Shown here piece after piece: positions 51,898 through 62,882 of a DNA stretch of 64,000 nt; positions within the stretch are counted from its first letter, which is position 1; the number at the start of each line of letters is the position of its first letter. Source of the DNA: Flammeovirga yaeyamensis (GTDB taxonomy: Bacteria; Bacteroidota; Bacteroidia; Cytophagales; Flammeovirgaceae); NCBI RefSeq assembly GCF_018736045.1, contig NZ_CP076132.1, positions 4,866,501 to 4,930,500 of the forward strand, read 5' to 3'. Made by a program: the position numbers and the translations under genes. The notes under the pieces were generated by a model. It was not told where the DNA came from and did not search any database. It saw only the letters and a program-made list of their open reading frames with translations.

Positions 51898-51959
51898 TAT
51901 ATGTTTAATTTTTTAATGCTAATTTGGTATGAACATCAAATAATCTTTTGGAAGATGAA

Positions 51960-52628
51960 CTAGAACAAACACTTTGTACAGAACTCATCAAAATATTGAT
52001 TGAATTCATCGTCTTTTAATCCCGGATCTGTGATGTCATATACAGTAGAAATACCTCTCTTATATCTTACCAAGTTGGATATTGGAGAATAAAAGAATTC
52101 CATTCCGCCAATACCTGATAATTCTTTCAGTTTTTGATGTTCTACTGTTTGATCTTTTTTATTGACAATGCCGTAAACATCAAATTTATACCCTTGCTTT
52201 TCTTTCATTTCCTTAATCATTGGCAGTGTTTTTAAGAAACGAATAGTCGCTCTCATATCTAAAACACTAGCCACAACAGGAACGACTACAATATCAGAAA
52301 CCAAAACAGAGAAGTAAATTTCTTTACCCTCAATTCTACCAGGTACATCTAAGAAAATAACATCATACTTCTTTTCTGCTAAAGCCAATGTTTTATCAAA
52401 GTTCTCTTCAGATCTTGCTTGTTTCCAATTAAAGGCAATAACGTCATAGGATTGTTCTTTATCGGCCCCTTCAGTAGCATAAATATCTTTCACAGACTTT
52501 TGGGGATCACAATCAATTACCAATACCTTTTTGTTTGTTCTGTTGTGTATTGCCGATGCGGTTAACATGAGCAATGTACTTTTGCCAACGCCCCCTTTTT
52601 GGGTAGCGAAAGAAATCACTTTGGCCAT
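51960..52628 (-). CDS. Orphan ParA/MinD-type ATPase
   Basis: 222 residues. The deviant Walker A is KGGVGKST near the N-terminus (SFATQKGGVGKSTLLMLTAS), switch I/II regions follow, including DVPGRIEGKE (the DxPG of ParA/Soj) and VVPVVASVLD. It is shorter than chromosomal Soj and lacks the N-terminal helix-turn-helix of plasmid ParAs. No parB gene is adjacent, so it is either chromosomal ParA acting elsewhere or a protein-positioning ATPase. The upstream region carries TTGTAA repeats. Confidence 0.88.
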   Translation of the reverse strand: MAKVISFATQKGGVGKSTLLMLTASAIHNRTNKKVLVIDCDPQKSVKDIYATEGADKEQSYDVIAFNWKQARSEENFDKTLALAEKKYDVIFLDVPGRIEGKEIYFSVLVSDIVVVPVVASVLDMRATIRFLKTLPMIKEMKEKQGYKFDVYGIVNKKDQTVEHQKLKELSGIGGMEFFYSPISNLVRYKRGISTVYDITDPGLKDDEFNQYFDEFCTKCLF

Positions 52629-52644
52629 AAAAATTTATTATGCG

Positions 52645-52664
52645 GCTTGTAATATAGTTTACAA
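52645..52664. promoter_or_regulatory. TTGTAA inverted repeat upstream of the ParA gene
   Basis: TTGTAA (52647-52652) and TTACAA (52659-52664) are inverted arms. The 9-mer GCTTGTAAT at 52645-52653 recurs at 52781-52789, where it also forms part of the palindrome TACAAGCTTGTA (52776-52787). The sites lie between the ParA gene start and trmB. Confidence 0.4.
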
Positions 52665-52905
52665 TGATAGATACAATTCCACATAAGGTCTTGAATCTTT
52701 CACAAATATGGAATGAAAATACGATAAAAAACCGAATATTTCCCAATATCTACCCTATCCTTCTCTACTTTATAATACAAGCTTGTAATCAATTTTGTAA
52801 ATTCGCGATTCGAAAGTGATCAAATTCAATTTCTTAGACCGTTTAAAGTCGATTTTTAAACGGTAGGAATCGTCGATCATTTAACAAAAGAAATTAATAT
52901 TTAAA

Positions 52906-53559
52906 ATGGGACGCCAGAAATTAAAGAAGTTCGCCGTTAACGAAACGCGTGATTATATTATAGAACCAGGAAAACCTTTATTCGAGAATATCAAAGGAAA
53001 CTGGAGAAAAGAAGTATTCAAAAACGACAACCCAGTGGTTCTTGAATTAGCATGTGGACGTGGTGAATATACAACAGGATTAGCACAAGTATATCCTGAT
53101 AAAAACTTTATTGGTGTAGATATTAAAGGGGATCGTATCTGGAAAGGTGGTAACGTTGTTGATGAAAAAGGGTTAACAAATGCAGCTTTCTTAAGAATAC
53201 ATATCCAAAACCTTGAACAATATTTTGCTGCTGGAGAAGTGGACGAAATTTGGATTATCCATCCAGATCCTCGACCAAAAGATAGAGATGCTAAAAGAAG
53301 AATGACTCACCCGAGATTTTTAAACATCTACAAGAATTTATTAAAAGAAGGTGGATTAGTTCGTTTTAAAACGGATAGTAAACCTTTATTTGAGTATTCT
53401 GTTGAAACTCTTGTCGCTGAAAAAGTAAACTTGGAAGCGGTCACTTTCAACTTATACGAATCAGACTTACTAGACGAACACCATGGAATCGTTACTCGCT
53501 ATGAAAAACAATTCACAGCACAGGGACATGATGTTCACTACTTGAAATTCAGATTTTAA
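52906..53559 (+). CDS. trmB: tRNA (guanine-46-N7)-methyltransferase
   Basis: 217 residues, a Rossmann-fold SAM enzyme. SAM motif I is LELACGRGEYTTGLA; the family motif IIHPDPRPKDRDAKRRMTHP is present with the expected PDP. It makes m7G46 in the variable loop of tRNAs. An N-terminal extension (about 35 residues) precedes the fold. It starts a two-gene unit with the WbqC-like gene 26 bases downstream. Confidence 0.93.
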   Translation: MGRQKLKKFAVNETRDYIIEPGKPLFENIKGNWRKEVFKNDNPVVLELACGRGEYTTGLAQVYPDKNFIGVDIKGDRIWKGGNVVDEKGLTNAAFLRIHIQNLEQYFAAGEVDEIWIIHPDPRPKDRDAKRRMTHPRFLNIYKNLLKEGGLVRFKTDSKPLFEYSVETLVAEKVNLEAVTFNLYESDLLDEHHGIVTRYEKQFTAQGHDVHYLKFRF

Positions 53560-53585
53560 TCCTAATTAAAAATATATAGCATCCA

Positions 53586-54212
53586 ATGCAGGTACTTATC
53601 GATCTCCATTACTTACCTAATTTAGAGTATTTTACTGTTTTAGCTAAAGCTGATAAAGTGTACATCGAAAAGTTTGAGAATTTTCAGAAACAAAGTTTTA
53701 GAAACCGATGTTACATCAAAACTGCTCAAAAAGTAGATCGATTGACTGTACCCGTTGTTGGTGCAAATAAGGGGCGCCCTCTTAGAAAAGTGAAATTGGA
53801 TAATAGTACTCAATTTGGGGTAAAACACTGGAGAAGTATTCTTACTGCTTATGGTAGATCTCCCTATTTTGAGTACTATAGTGATTACATAGAAAAAGCC
53901 CTCACTACTCCCTATGAAACACTCTTTGAGCTTAATTTTGCTATGTTAAAATTGATCTGTAAGCTCCTAGGGATAAAAACAACTCTTGAAATAACGACTA
54001 CTTTTGAAAAAAATCCTGCTGAAGGGATCATAGATCTTCGAAATAAGATCACAAAGACAGACTCAGACACGCTAATTAACGAACAATCTTATATTCAGGT
54101 ATTTGGAGAAAATTTCGAAAAAAACCTTAGTATTTTAGACCTTTTATTCTGTGAAGGGCCTAATGCAATTATTATATTAAAATCACAAAACAGTAAATTA
54201 TTAGAGCGTTAA
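53586..54212 (+). CDS. WbqC-like family protein
   Basis: 208 residues. The N-terminal LPNLEYFTVLAKADKVYIEK, the central FRNRCYIKTAQKVDRLTVPV and VKHWRSILTAYGRSPYFEYY match the WbqC-like family (PF08889), which is linked in some bacteria to polysaccharide biosynthesis clusters. A role in envelope polysaccharide assembly is only suggested by the family name; there are no sugar genes nearby. Cytosolic by sequence. It is co-transcribed with trmB. Confidence 0.85.
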   Translation: MQVLIDLHYLPNLEYFTVLAKADKVYIEKFENFQKQSFRNRCYIKTAQKVDRLTVPVVGANKGRPLRKVKLDNSTQFGVKHWRSILTAYGRSPYFEYYSDYIEKALTTPYETLFELNFAMLKLICKLLGIKTTLEITTTFEKNPAEGIIDLRNKITKTDSDTLINEQSYIQVFGENFEKNLSILDLLFCEGPNAIIILKSQNSKLLER

Positions 54213-54381
54213 TATTGTTTAATAGAAAATATATGCCTTAATTTATATAACAGAATTTACGACTTTAACGATTAATCCATTAATCTTACGAAATTAACTC
54301 ATGCATTATTTCTATAATGATTCTAAATTCTGTATCTTATACATTCTATATTAGAATAATTATAATTTAAATTCCCTAACC

Positions 54382-56919
54382 ATGGAGGCAAAATTTTCTA
54401 ACAGAGTTAAAGAAGTGATCTCACTTAGTAGAGAGGAAGCTTTACGCCTTGGACATGATTATATCGGTACAGAACATTTACTGCTCGGTATGATTCGTGA
54501 GGGTGAGGGATATGCGATCACATTATTAAAGAAGTTAAACGTTAACTTAAACGACTTAAAAGACGCTATTGAGCAGTCGACTAAAAGTACGGCGAATTTT
54601 AATGTGAAAAATCTCGCAAACATCCCACTAACCCGACAATCAGAAAAAACGCTTAAAATAACATACTTAGAGGCAAAAATCTTTAAATCGTCTTTGATAG
54701 GCACTGAGCATTTATTGCTTTCTATTCTAAGAGATGAAGACAACTTGGCCACTCAAATTTTACAGCGTTACGATGTAAACTACGATGTTGTCAAAGAAAT
54801 GATCGAATTCCAAGGAGAAAATCAAAACCCAAAAGCATCATCAAGTACTGATGATGACGACCCACAAGCAAAAGGCAGTGGTTCATGGAGCTCACGCCCA
54901 GAATCATCTAAAAGTTCTGAAAAGTCTAAAACTCCAGTATTGGATAACTTCGGACGTGATCTAACAAGCTACGCAGAAGAAGGTAAATTAGACCCAATTG
55001 TTGGTCGTGACAAAGAGATTGAGCGCGTTGCGCAGGTGCTTTCTAGAAGAAAGAAAAACAACCCTATATTAATTGGTGAGCCTGGTGTTGGTAAAACAGC
55101 TATCGCTGAAGGTTTAGCCTTACGTATTGTTCAGAAAAAAGTATCTCGTGTACTTTTCGGTAAAAGAGTCGTTACTCTAGACCTTGCGTCTTTGGTAGCA
55201 GGTACAAAATACCGTGGACAATTCGAAGAAAGAATGAAAGCGGTAATGAACGAGCTAGAAAAAGCTCCAGAAGTTATCCTTTTCATCGATGAGATACACA
55301 CTATTGTTGGTGCTGGTGGTGCTTCGGGATCGCTAGATGCTTCGAACATGTTCAAGCCTGCATTAGCAAGAGGTGATATACAATGTATTGGTGCTACTAC
55401 TTTAGACGAGTATAGACAATATATTGAAAAAGACGGAGCCTTAGCACGTCGTTTCCAAATGGTAATGGTAGATCCTACTACTCCAGAGGAAACTATCGAA
55501 ATCCTAAATAACATCAAAGGTAAATACGAGCAACACCACCACGTGGATTACTCGGAAGATGCCTTGGCTGCCTGTGTGAAATTCTCTGATAGATATATCA
55601 GTGACCGTTTCCTTCCAGATAAAGCTATTGATGTACTAGATGAAGTAGGTGCTAGAGTTCACATCAACAATATTCATGTTCCTGATAACATCGTGAAGCT
55701 TGAAGAGCAAATCGAAGATATCAAGGAGGAAAAGAATAAAGTTGTAAAACGTCAGAAGTACGAAGAAGCTGCAAAACTTCGTGATACAGAGAAGAAATTA
55801 TTAGAAGACTTGGATACTGCTAAAGAACAGTGGGAAAAAGAAACTAATGAGACGATCTACCCTGTAACTGAAGATGACGTAGCAGCAGTAGTGGCTATGA
55901 TGACAGGTATTCCTGTAAATCGTGTAGCACAATCGGAAGGCAAGAAATTGATGAAAATGGCAGATGACTTACAAGGTAAAGTAATCGGTCAGGACGCAGC
56001 AATTGAAAAGCTAGCCAAAGCAATTCGTCGTACAAGAGTTGGATTAAAAGATCCGAAAAAACCGATCGGTTCATTTATCTTCCTAGGTCCAACAGGTGTG
56101 GGTAAAACGGAGTTAACTAAAGTTTTAGCTACTCACCTATTCGACAAAGAAGATGCCTTAGTAAGAATCGATATGTCTGAATATATGGAGAAATTCTCTG
56201 TATCTAGATTGGTTGGAGCGCCTCCGGGCTACGTGGGTTATGAAGAAGGTGGACAGTTAACGGAAAAAATCCGTCGTAAGCCTTATTCAGTAGTGCTATT
56301 AGATGAGATCGAAAAAGCACACCCAGATGTATTCAACATCTTATTACAAGTTCTCGATGATGGTATCTTAACAGATGGTTTAGGTAGAAGAGTCGATTTC
56401 AGAAATACGGTAATCATCATGACATCAAACATTGGTGTTCGTGATCTTAAAGATTTCGGAACTGGAATTGGTTTCAGTACTCAAACTAAATTGGATAATC
56501 AAGATGCAGAGATGCAAGGCACTATTCAAAAAGCATTGAAGAAGGCATTTGCTCCTGAATTCTTGAACCGTTTAGATGATGTCATCATTTTCAATGCACT
56601 TGAAAAAGAACATATCCACAAAATCATTGATATTTCACTTTCGAAACTTTTCGAAAGAATTTATGCAATGGGATATGGCATCGAGATCACAGAAAAAGCA
56701 AAAGATTTCCTTTCGGAAAAAGGATACGACCCTCAATATGGTGCAAGACCATTGAACAGAGCGATCCAAAAATATCTTGAAGATCCAATGGCAGAAGCTA
56801 TTTTGAGTGGAGATATTGAAGAAGGAGATACAATAATTGCTGATTATTCTGGTAAAGGAGAAGTTCTTGATGTGAGTATCAAGAAAAACTCTAAAGAAGA
56901 GGAAAAGCCGGAAGAATAA
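54382..56919 (+). CDS. clpC: Clp protease ATP-binding subunit ClpC
   Basis: 845 residues. Two Clp N-repeats (1-~145), an acidic/Ser-rich linker, AAA+ D1 with Walker [14 protein letters not shown] near 231, a middle UVR-type helical motif ([18 protein letters not shown] near 460), and D2 with Walker [10 protein letters not shown] near 570. The ClpP-docking loop GTGIGFST is intact, so it should work with ClpP, which is not in this window. It unfolds and threads proteins into ClpP for proteolysis. Monocistronic with a strong terminator; the C-terminus is an acidic tail. Confidence 0.96.
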   Translation: MEAKFSNRVKEVISLSREEALRLGHDYIGTEHLLLGMIREGEGYAITLLKKLNVNLNDLKDAIEQSTKSTANFNVKNLANIPLTRQSEKTLKITYLEAKIFKSSLIGTEHLLLSILRDEDNLATQILQRYDVNYDVVKEMIEFQGENQNPKASSSTDDDDPQAKGSGSWSSRPESSKSSEKSKTPVLDNFGRDLTSYAEEGKLDPIVGRDKEIERVAQVLSRRKKNNPILIGEPGVGKTAIAEGLALRIVQKKVSRVLFGKRVVTLDLASLVAGTKYRGQFEERMKAVMNELEKAPEVILFIDEIHTIVGAGGASGSLDASNMFKPALARGDIQCIGATTLDEYRQYIEKDGALARRFQMVMVDPTTPEETIEILNNIKGKYEQHHHVDYSEDALAACVKFSDRYISDRFLPDKAIDVLDEVGARVHINNIHVPDNIVKLEEQIEDIKEEKNKVVKRQKYEEAAKLRDTEKKLLEDLDTAKEQWEKETNETIYPVTEDDVAAVVAMMTGIPVNRVAQSEGKKLMKMADDLQGKVIGQDAAIEKLAKAIRRTRVGLKDPKKPIGSFIFLGPTGVGKTELTKVLATHLFDKEDALVRIDMSEYMEKFSVSRLVGAPPGYVGYEEGGQLTEKIRRKPYSVVLLDEIEKAHPDVFNILLQVLDDGILTDGLGRRVDFRNTVIIMTSNIGVRDLKDFGTGIGFSTQTKLDNQDAEMQGTIQKALKKAFAPEFLNRLDDVIIFNALEKEHIHKIIDISLSKLFERIYAMGYGIEITEKAKDFLSEKGYDPQYGARPLNRAIQKYLEDPMAEAILSGDIEEGDTIIADYSGKGEVLDVSIKKNSKEEEKPEE

Positions 56920-56942
56920 AAGTTCTATCCGTCAGTTATATT

Positions 56943-56983
56943 AAAAAGGTGGTTTCAATTGATTTTGAAACCACCTTTTTGTG
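56943..56983 (+). terminator. Terminator of clpC
   Basis: AAAAAGGTGGTTTCAA (56943-56958) and TTGAAACCACCTTTTT (56965-56980) form a perfect 16-pair stem around TTGATT. Confidence 0.9.
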
Positions 56984-57210
56984 TTATATATCAGCTATGA
57001 TACTATGTTTTAATGATATACTCCAAAAAATCATTTTTTTAGACTTCAAATCAAGGTAAATTATTTACTCATTCTAATAGATTACATCATTATTTTAGGA
57101 AAAAAAGGGTAAAATGGAACTTTATAAATATCTTTAAATCAACTAATTAGTCATACAATAATTACTCGTTTATTTCTTTACCGTATTTAAAGCTCAAAAT
57201 TTACTTTACA

Positions 57211-57555
57211 ATGAAAATTAAATCCGAACGACTAGCCTCATTACTTGTGACCTCAGCACTTTTTGGAACAAATATAGAGTTGAGTAATCATGAAAAAAAT
57301 GTGATTTGTATTGAATCACCTTCTCCACAGCACAATCTCAGTACATTTAATGAATTGATTCATCATATTACTGAAATTAGTATCTCAAACATTAAGGGCG
57401 AGAAGTGTTTAATTGCCTTTGACCGTTCAGAAGTATTTGACCTTTCCCAATTACAAATCGGCAACTATATCCTTACAATCACCCTCACTAACGGTGAAAT
57501 ATCAAGAAAACTTAATATACATGAACAAGAGGACTATGCAGTAGTTAGGGCTTGA
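57211..57555 (+). CDS. Small protein with T9SS-type-A-like beta domain
   Basis: 114 residues. No clear signal peptide, though the N-terminus is mildly hydrophobic (LASLLVTSALFG). The C-terminal 60 residues fit the shape of the T9SS type A sorting domain or a DUF3244-like fold: SNIKGEKCLIAFDRSEV, DLSQLQIGNYILTITLTNGE, then RKLNIHE. The protein is little more than this domain. It could be a truncated or free-standing version. Function unknown. Confidence 0.55.
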   Translation: MKIKSERLASLLVTSALFGTNIELSNHEKNVICIESPSPQHNLSTFNELIHHITEISISNIKGEKCLIAFDRSEVFDLSQLQIGNYILTITLTNGEISRKLNIHEQEDYAVVRA

Positions 57556-57598
57556 TATTATTTTCCTATCTTTGAATGAATTTTATTGATAGGAACAT

Positions 57599-58765
57599 AT
57601 GAGGGCTAAATTATTCAAACACTTATTTTTACTTAGTGGTTTTTTCTTTACCATACCTTCTCTTTATGCTCAAAACTTAATCCCCAATCCTAGTTTTGAA
57701 AGTTTCCATGAAGAGACAAGAGGACATGCCTATTTAGATAATTTAGAAGATTGGTTTAATGCCAATTCATCTAAACCAAAGTCTTTATACGGAACTCCTG
57801 ACCACTTATTTATTAATGAAAAACAGCCCCTCAAAGGAATAAAAGATAGTTTTAAACCTAGAACAGGTACATCTGTTTTAGGTTTAATTTCTTACATGCA
57901 AAGAGTTTCTGATTATAGAGAGTACGCTTCTGTTCGCACAAGTACACCTCTACAAAAAGGAGAAAAGTATCAGTTTACTTGTTATATCAAAAATGGTAAT
58001 CAAGTAGCTTTTGGTGCTATTGCCACTAATGGCTTTGGTGTTTATTTCTCAGAAAATAAAATCAGACAATATGTTTACGAGCCTCTAAATGTTACTCCAC
58101 AGTATCAAATAGAGGATATTTTTTATACAACAGAGTGGAAAAAAATTACTTTCACTTTTACTGCCGAGGACAATTACAAATACATGACTATTGGTAATTT
58201 CTTGGATGATGTAAAAACGGATATCAAATACATCAACTACGATGTAGACCCTCAATGCTATGTATATGTTGACGATGTTTCTCTAATTCATATCCCAACT
58301 GATAAGCCTGAGGAAGAAAAAGGACCTGAAGAGGAAGTAATTGAAGAAGTTCCTGAGGTAGTAGCTGTGGCTCCTGTTAAAGAAAAAATCAAAGAAGAAC
58401 CTGTTCAGGAAAAGAAAAAAATGGTCTATGAGGACCGTCCTACCACAGTACAATCATCTATTTACATTACTTCTTACGAAATTAATTTAGCCGTTTGGGA
58501 TGATAAAACGGTAGATGGCGATATCGTATCTCTGTTTTGGAATGGAGAAACCGTCTTAGAAGAATACGAACTCACAGCCAAAAAGAAAAAGCTGAAAATT
58601 CGTTATGAACCCGGTAAAGAAAACATTCTAATTCTTTACGCACACAACCTAGGAAAAGAGCCACCAAACACGATGGCAATCTACATAAAAGCAGGAAAAA
58701 AGAAGCGTCAGATGAGTATTAGGTCCACATTAGGAAAAAGTGGAGGAATTCGCTTCAAACGATAG
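57599..58765 (+). CDS. Secreted protein with carbohydrate-binding-like N-terminal domain
   Basis: 388 residues with a signal peptide (LFLLSGFFFTIPSLYAQ). The first 230 residues form a beta-sandwich that begins NLIPNPSFESFHEET and ends YVYVDDVSLIHIP, the layout common in bacterial carbohydrate-binding-like modules. An acidic linker rich in Glu, Pro and Val (about 238-280) leads to a C-terminal beta domain (VQSSIYITSYEINLAVWDDK). No catalytic residues were recognised. It may be surface-associated. It sits 43 bases after the T9SS-like gene on the same strand, so they may be co-transcribed. Confidence 0.65.
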   Translation: MRAKLFKHLFLLSGFFFTIPSLYAQNLIPNPSFESFHEETRGHAYLDNLEDWFNANSSKPKSLYGTPDHLFINEKQPLKGIKDSFKPRTGTSVLGLISYMQRVSDYREYASVRTSTPLQKGEKYQFTCYIKNGNQVAFGAIATNGFGVYFSENKIRQYVYEPLNVTPQYQIEDIFYTTEWKKITFTFTAEDNYKYMTIGNFLDDVKTDIKYINYDVDPQCYVYVDDVSLIHIPTDKPEEEKGPEEEVIEEVPEVVAVAPVKEKIKEEPVQEKKKMVYEDRPTTVQSSIYITSYEINLAVWDDKTVDGDIVSLFWNGETVLEEYELTAKKKKLKIRYEPGKENILILYAHNLGKEPPNTMAIYIKAGKKKRQMSIRSTLGKSGGIRFKR

Positions 58766-58808
58766 AAATTAAGGCCCGATTTTCCTTTTTTTTAAGGGCG
58801 ATTTTTGT

Positions 58809-58816
58809 ATCTTGCA
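58809..58816 (+). promoter_or_regulatory. Possible -7 box of gyrA
   Basis: TATCTTGC is a near match to TAnnTTTG, 65 bases before the ATG; a T-run lies at the -33 position. Confidence 0.3.
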
Positions 58817-58880
58817 TACTCTTAAAAGAAGAATTTTTTTCTTCTTTTTTCTTGTGTTGAAAACATATCAATAAATATAC

Positions 58881-61451
58881 ATGGCAGACGAAAATATCAT
58901 CTCTATTAACATAGAGGATGAAATGAGAAGTGCCTACATTGATTATTCAATGTCGGTGATTGTATCTCGTGCACTTCCTGATGTTAGAGACGGTCTTAAG
59001 CCTGTACACAGGCGTGTGTTGTACGGTATGGCAGAACTTGGACTAAGCTATAACAGACCGTATAAAAAATCAGCCAGAATCGTTGGTGAAGTTCTTGGTA
59101 AGTACCATCCACATGGTGACTCATCAGTATACGACACAATGGTTCGTATGGCTCAACCTTGGTCATTGCGTTACATGCTTGTAGACGGACAAGGTAACTT
59201 TGGTTCAATTGATGGTGACTCTCCTGCAGCGATGCGTTATACGGAGGCTCGTATGAAAGAGATCGCAGGTGAAATGCTTTCTGACATCAAAAAGAACACG
59301 GTAGACTTTGAACCTAACTTTGACGATTCATTGAAGGAACCATCAGTGTTACCTTCTAGAATTCCAAACCTTCTTCTGAACGGTTCATCGGGTATCGCCG
59401 TAGGTATGGCTACAAACATGGCTCCTCACAACATGAATGAAGTGTGTGAAGCCATTATCGCATATATTGAGAATCCAGATATCGAAATGAGCGAGCTGAC
59501 TGACATTGTCAAAGGCCCGGATTTCCCTACAGGAGCAATCATTTATGGATATGATGGAGTTAAAAAAGCGTTAGAAACTGGTAGAGGTAGAGTAGTAATG
59601 CGTGCTGTTACTGCATTCGAAACTATCGGAAATGGACGTGAGCAAATCGTTGTTACAGAAATTCCTTACATGGTCAACAAGGCAAACATGATCGAAAAGA
59701 CTGCCGACCTTGTTAATGAAAAGAAAATCGAAGGTATTTCTGCAATACGTGATGAATCCGATAAAAGCGGTATTCGTATCGTATACGAACTGAAAAAAGA
59801 TGCAGTGCCAGACGTTGTATTGAACCACTTGTTCAAACAAACAGCACTTCAAAGTTCTTTCAGTGTAAACAACATTGCACTAGTTAAAGGTAGACCGAAG
59901 ACGTTAAATCTTTATGATTTAATCCACCATTATGTGGAGCATCGTCATGAGGTAATTATCAGAAGAACACAATTTGAATTAGACGAAGCAGAAAGAAGAC
60001 TTCATATCTTAGAAGGTTACTTAAAAGCTTTAGATAATTTAGATGAGGTGATCGCTTTAATTAGAGCATCAAAAGATGGTGAAATAGCAAGAGCTGAATT
60101 GATTGCTAAATTCGAGTTTAGTGAGATTCAAGCGAAAGCTATTTTGGATATGCGTCTTCAAAGATTGACTGGTCTTGAAAGAGAAAAGATCATCGAAGAG
60201 CATAAAGAAGTTGTTGCTTTAGTAGAAGACTTAAGAGATATCTTGGCTAGACGTGAGCGCCAAATGGATATCATTAAGAATGATCTAATCGAAGTAAAAG
60301 AGAAGTACGGTGACGAAAGAAGATCTCGTATTGAATACAATGCGGATGATCTTGATATCGAAGATTTAATCGAAGATAAAGAAATGGTGATTACTATTTC
60401 TCACGAAGGTTATATCAAGCGTACTCCACTAATTGATTATAAATCACAAGGTCGTGGTGGCGTAGGTTCTAGAGGTGCATCATCGAAAGATGACGACTTT
60501 ACAGAACATATGTTCGTAGCTAGTAACCACAATTACCTATTGTTATTCACTAACTTAGGTAGAGTATACTGGCAGAAAGTATTCCGTTTACCTGAAGGCT
60601 CTAAGACAGCTAAAGGTAGACCACTTCAAAACCTATTGAACATCCGTGAAGGTGAAAAAGTACAAGCTGTAATTTGTACGAAGAACCTAAACGACCAAGA
60701 TTACATCAATAATCATTACCTAATGATGTTGACAGAAAGAGGTATCGTGAAGAAGACAGTTCTTGAGGCTTACTCTAGACCACGTCGTGACGGTATCAAT
60801 GCTATCAACATTAATGAAGGTGACAAGTTATTCAACGTAATGTTGACTGACGGTCAGAATGATGTTGTTATCGCTACTCGTATGGGTATGGCTACTCGTT
60901 TCGACGAAAGCAATGTCCGTTCTATGGGTAGAGGTGCTACTGGTGTTAGAGGTATTATTCTTAAAGGAGAAGAAGATAGAGTAGTTGGTATGGCTTGTAT
61001 TTCTAAAGAAGAAATTGAAGCACAAACTAAATCTCTAATGGTGATCTCTGAAAATGGTTACGGTAAACGTACTGATTTAGAAGAATATCCTTGTAGAACA
61101 AATAGAGGTGGTAAAGGTCTAAAAGCCATGCAAGTAACCGATAAAACTGGTAAGCTTGCTTCATTATTCTCTGTAGAAGAGTCTGATGATTTGATCGTTA
61201 TCACTAAAGAAGGTATTACTATCCGTACTGCCGTTTCTAACTTCCGTATCATGGGTAGAGCTACACAAGGTGTAAAAGCGATCCGTTTGAACGATAGTGA
61301 CGAAATTTCATCAGTAGAAATAGTGCCTATTTTAGAAGAAGAAGAGACTGAAGAAAATACAACTCCAGAAAACAGTACGGAGGAAGGAAACGCTTCAGAT
61401 ACTCCAACAAATGAAAACGATTCGAACGAAGAGGAATCTTCAGAAGAATAA
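58881..61451 (+). CDS. gyrA: DNA gyrase subunit A
   Basis: 856 residues. The cleavage/religation domain has [18 protein letters not shown], the quinolone region [20 protein letters not shown] and the catalytic Tyr120 (AAMRYTEAR). The positions equal to E. coli Ser83 and Asp87 are Ser81 and Asp85, so no classic resistance substitution is seen. The C-terminal wrapping domain carries a GyrA-box (QGRGGVG near 519), which identifies gyrase rather than topoisomerase IV. It ends in a Glu-rich tail. It introduces negative supercoils. gyrB is not in the window. Confidence 0.96.
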   Translation: MADENIISINIEDEMRSAYIDYSMSVIVSRALPDVRDGLKPVHRRVLYGMAELGLSYNRPYKKSARIVGEVLGKYHPHGDSSVYDTMVRMAQPWSLRYMLVDGQGNFGSIDGDSPAAMRYTEARMKEIAGEMLSDIKKNTVDFEPNFDDSLKEPSVLPSRIPNLLLNGSSGIAVGMATNMAPHNMNEVCEAIIAYIENPDIEMSELTDIVKGPDFPTGAIIYGYDGVKKALETGRGRVVMRAVTAFETIGNGREQIVVTEIPYMVNKANMIEKTADLVNEKKIEGISAIRDESDKSGIRIVYELKKDAVPDVVLNHLFKQTALQSSFSVNNIALVKGRPKTLNLYDLIHHYVEHRHEVIIRRTQFELDEAERRLHILEGYLKALDNLDEVIALIRASKDGEIARAELIAKFEFSEIQAKAILDMRLQRLTGLEREKIIEEHKEVVALVEDLRDILARRERQMDIIKNDLIEVKEKYGDERRSRIEYNADDLDIEDLIEDKEMVITISHEGYIKRTPLIDYKSQGRGGVGSRGASSKDDDFTEHMFVASNHNYLLLFTNLGRVYWQKVFRLPEGSKTAKGRPLQNLLNIREGEKVQAVICTKNLNDQDYINNHYLMMLTERGIVKKTVLEAYSRPRRDGINAININEGDKLFNVMLTDGQNDVVIATRMGMATRFDESNVRSMGRGATGVRGIILKGEEDRVVGMACISKEEIEAQTKSLMVISENGYGKRTDLEEYPCRTNRGGKGLKAMQVTDKTGKLASLFSVEESDDLIVITKEGITIRTAVSNFRIMGRATQGVKAIRLNDSDEISSVEIVPILEEEETEENTTPENSTEEGNASDTPTNENDSNEEESSEE

Positions 61452-61472
61452 ATTTTCATTGAAATAATATTT

Positions 61473-61505
61473 AAGGCAACTGCATCAAGCGGTTGCCTTT
61501 TTTTG
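61473..61505 (+). terminator. Terminator of gyrA
   Basis: AAGGCAAC pairs with GTTGCCTT around a loop of about 11 bases, followed by seven Ts. Confidence 0.8.
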
Positions 61506-61569
61506 TATCAGATTATTTATATTAGTAACCTGAACTCGAAAATTAGATATTTTCTGAGTGTAATCTTCC

Positions 61570-62772
61570 ATGATCAATATGAACATCAGATCTACTTATA
61601 TCATCATATACTCTTTTGTACTTTTATTTCCTCTTCATCTCATAGGGCAATCAAGTAGTAGCACTCAAGAGCGTCTATTAAAACTCACCAGAATATCCAT
61701 TAATGAGAATAGATGTCATGATGCTTTAAATTATTTAGATTCTTTAGAAAATGTTCCCTTATCAAAAGAAGGCGAAATGGAAACTTTTTCCTTAAGAGGA
61801 AAAGCTTATTCTCTTCTAGCACTTGAAGAAAACTGTAGAGATTCCTCAAATTTTGATATCTGTTCTGATTATGCTGAAAAAACCGTTATATGGTTTGAGA
61901 AGATTCTTAATTACACTCAAAAAGACGAACTATTTCATATTTATGCCCAAGCAGAATTAAATCGTTTTTACGACAATCTAATTACTGAGGGGGCAGCTGA
62001 ATTCATCAAAAACAACACACAAAGTGCCTCTTTTTTCTTTCGTCAAGCTATTTACATTAATCATACTGATCCGATTATATTAAGGTATAGTATGATTGCC
62101 TCTGAACTAAATCAAGATTTTGAAAAAGCATTAGAATATTCTGATATGCTTTTAGAGGTAAATTATGATAGTGTTGAAGTCTATGAAAGTCGAGCTTTTT
62201 ATTATGAAAATTTAAAAAATCCTAAAAAAGCGATTCAAGAGGTTGACAAAGGTTTAGAAAAATATCCCCTTCACTATTCTTTAGTTTACAGAGGTTTAGG
62301 AATTTGTGTTAGAGAACATTGGTATAATAAAGGCCTTTCTTTGATTCTTCCTTTGGTAAAAAAATATCCTTCAGATGAAAAAGCTTTAATGAATATTGGG
62401 ATGCTTTACGAATCTCTTGAAAAACCTGATCTCGCCATGCTTTATTATACTAGAGCAATAAATGTTAGCCCAACAAGATTAGATGCATACCTGAATATCA
62501 GTCAGTTACAATTTATGGAGGCAGTGAAAATACAAAAAGTGATCATGAATTGGAGTACAAACAAACAAAAAGAAAAGTACAAAAATATCCATAAATCCGA
62601 ATTAAGAAAAAAGGCGAAATTCTATTTAAACCTCACCTACCTAAATGCCAAAAAGGCCTATTTACTCGACAAGGAAAATAAAGATGCCTTAACAACCTAT
62701 TACAATGCTTCACTTTTATTAAACCGTTCTAAAGAACTAAAAGAGCTAGAAGAATCGTTAGAAGTAAAGTAG
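61570..62772 (+). CDS. Secreted TPR-repeat protein
   Basis: 400 residues with signal peptide (TYIIIYSFVLLFPLHLIGQ); the ATG at 61579 is an alternative start three codons in. Several TPR-like helix pairs follow: EGEMETFSLRGKAYSLLALE, ASFFFRQAIYINHTDP, KALEYSDMLLEVNYDSVEVY, EKALMNIGMLYESLEKPDLA. Such proteins usually serve as interaction scaffolds in the envelope. It lies between gyrA and another repeat-type secreted gene, on the same strand. Confidence 0.78.
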   Translation: MINMNIRSTYIIIYSFVLLFPLHLIGQSSSSTQERLLKLTRISINENRCHDALNYLDSLENVPLSKEGEMETFSLRGKAYSLLALEENCRDSSNFDICSDYAEKTVIWFEKILNYTQKDELFHIYAQAELNRFYDNLITEGAAEFIKNNTQSASFFFRQAIYINHTDPIILRYSMIASELNQDFEKALEYSDMLLEVNYDSVEVYESRAFYYENLKNPKKAIQEVDKGLEKYPLHYSLVYRGLGICVREHWYNKGLSLILPLVKKYPSDEKALMNIGMLYESLEKPDLAMLYYTRAINVSPTRLDAYLNISQLQFMEAVKIQKVIMNWSTNKQKEKYKNIHKSELRKKAKFYLNLTYLNAKKAYLLDKENKDALTTYYNASLLLNRSKELKELEESLEVK

Positions 62773-62882
62773 GGATAGAAAATTTATGCTTAACATCATC
62801 AAAAATGTAATTTGAAAATATTATGTTTGCGTGTTGAGGAATAAATTATTGTATTCTAAGCTATATAACATATAATATTTCT

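Larger units (their letters stand above)
51097..51959. other. Long intergenic region with repeated 13-mer
   Basis: An 860-base stretch without a convincing gene. The left part holds four copies of GAAACATYGTTAC (listed below). A 52-codon open frame at 51493-51651 is present but has no supporting features. The right end holds the ParA gene terminator. Two imperfect copies of a sequence like TTCTGAAGTGGCAG / TTCAGAAAGTGGTAG occur near 51466 and 51602. Confidence 0.55.

Noticed and set aside
51840-51959. Possible small RNA upstream of the GGGGTTTT terminator
   Set aside because: The hairpin is well placed as the ParA gene terminator on the minus strand, so a plus-strand small RNA is not needed to explain it.
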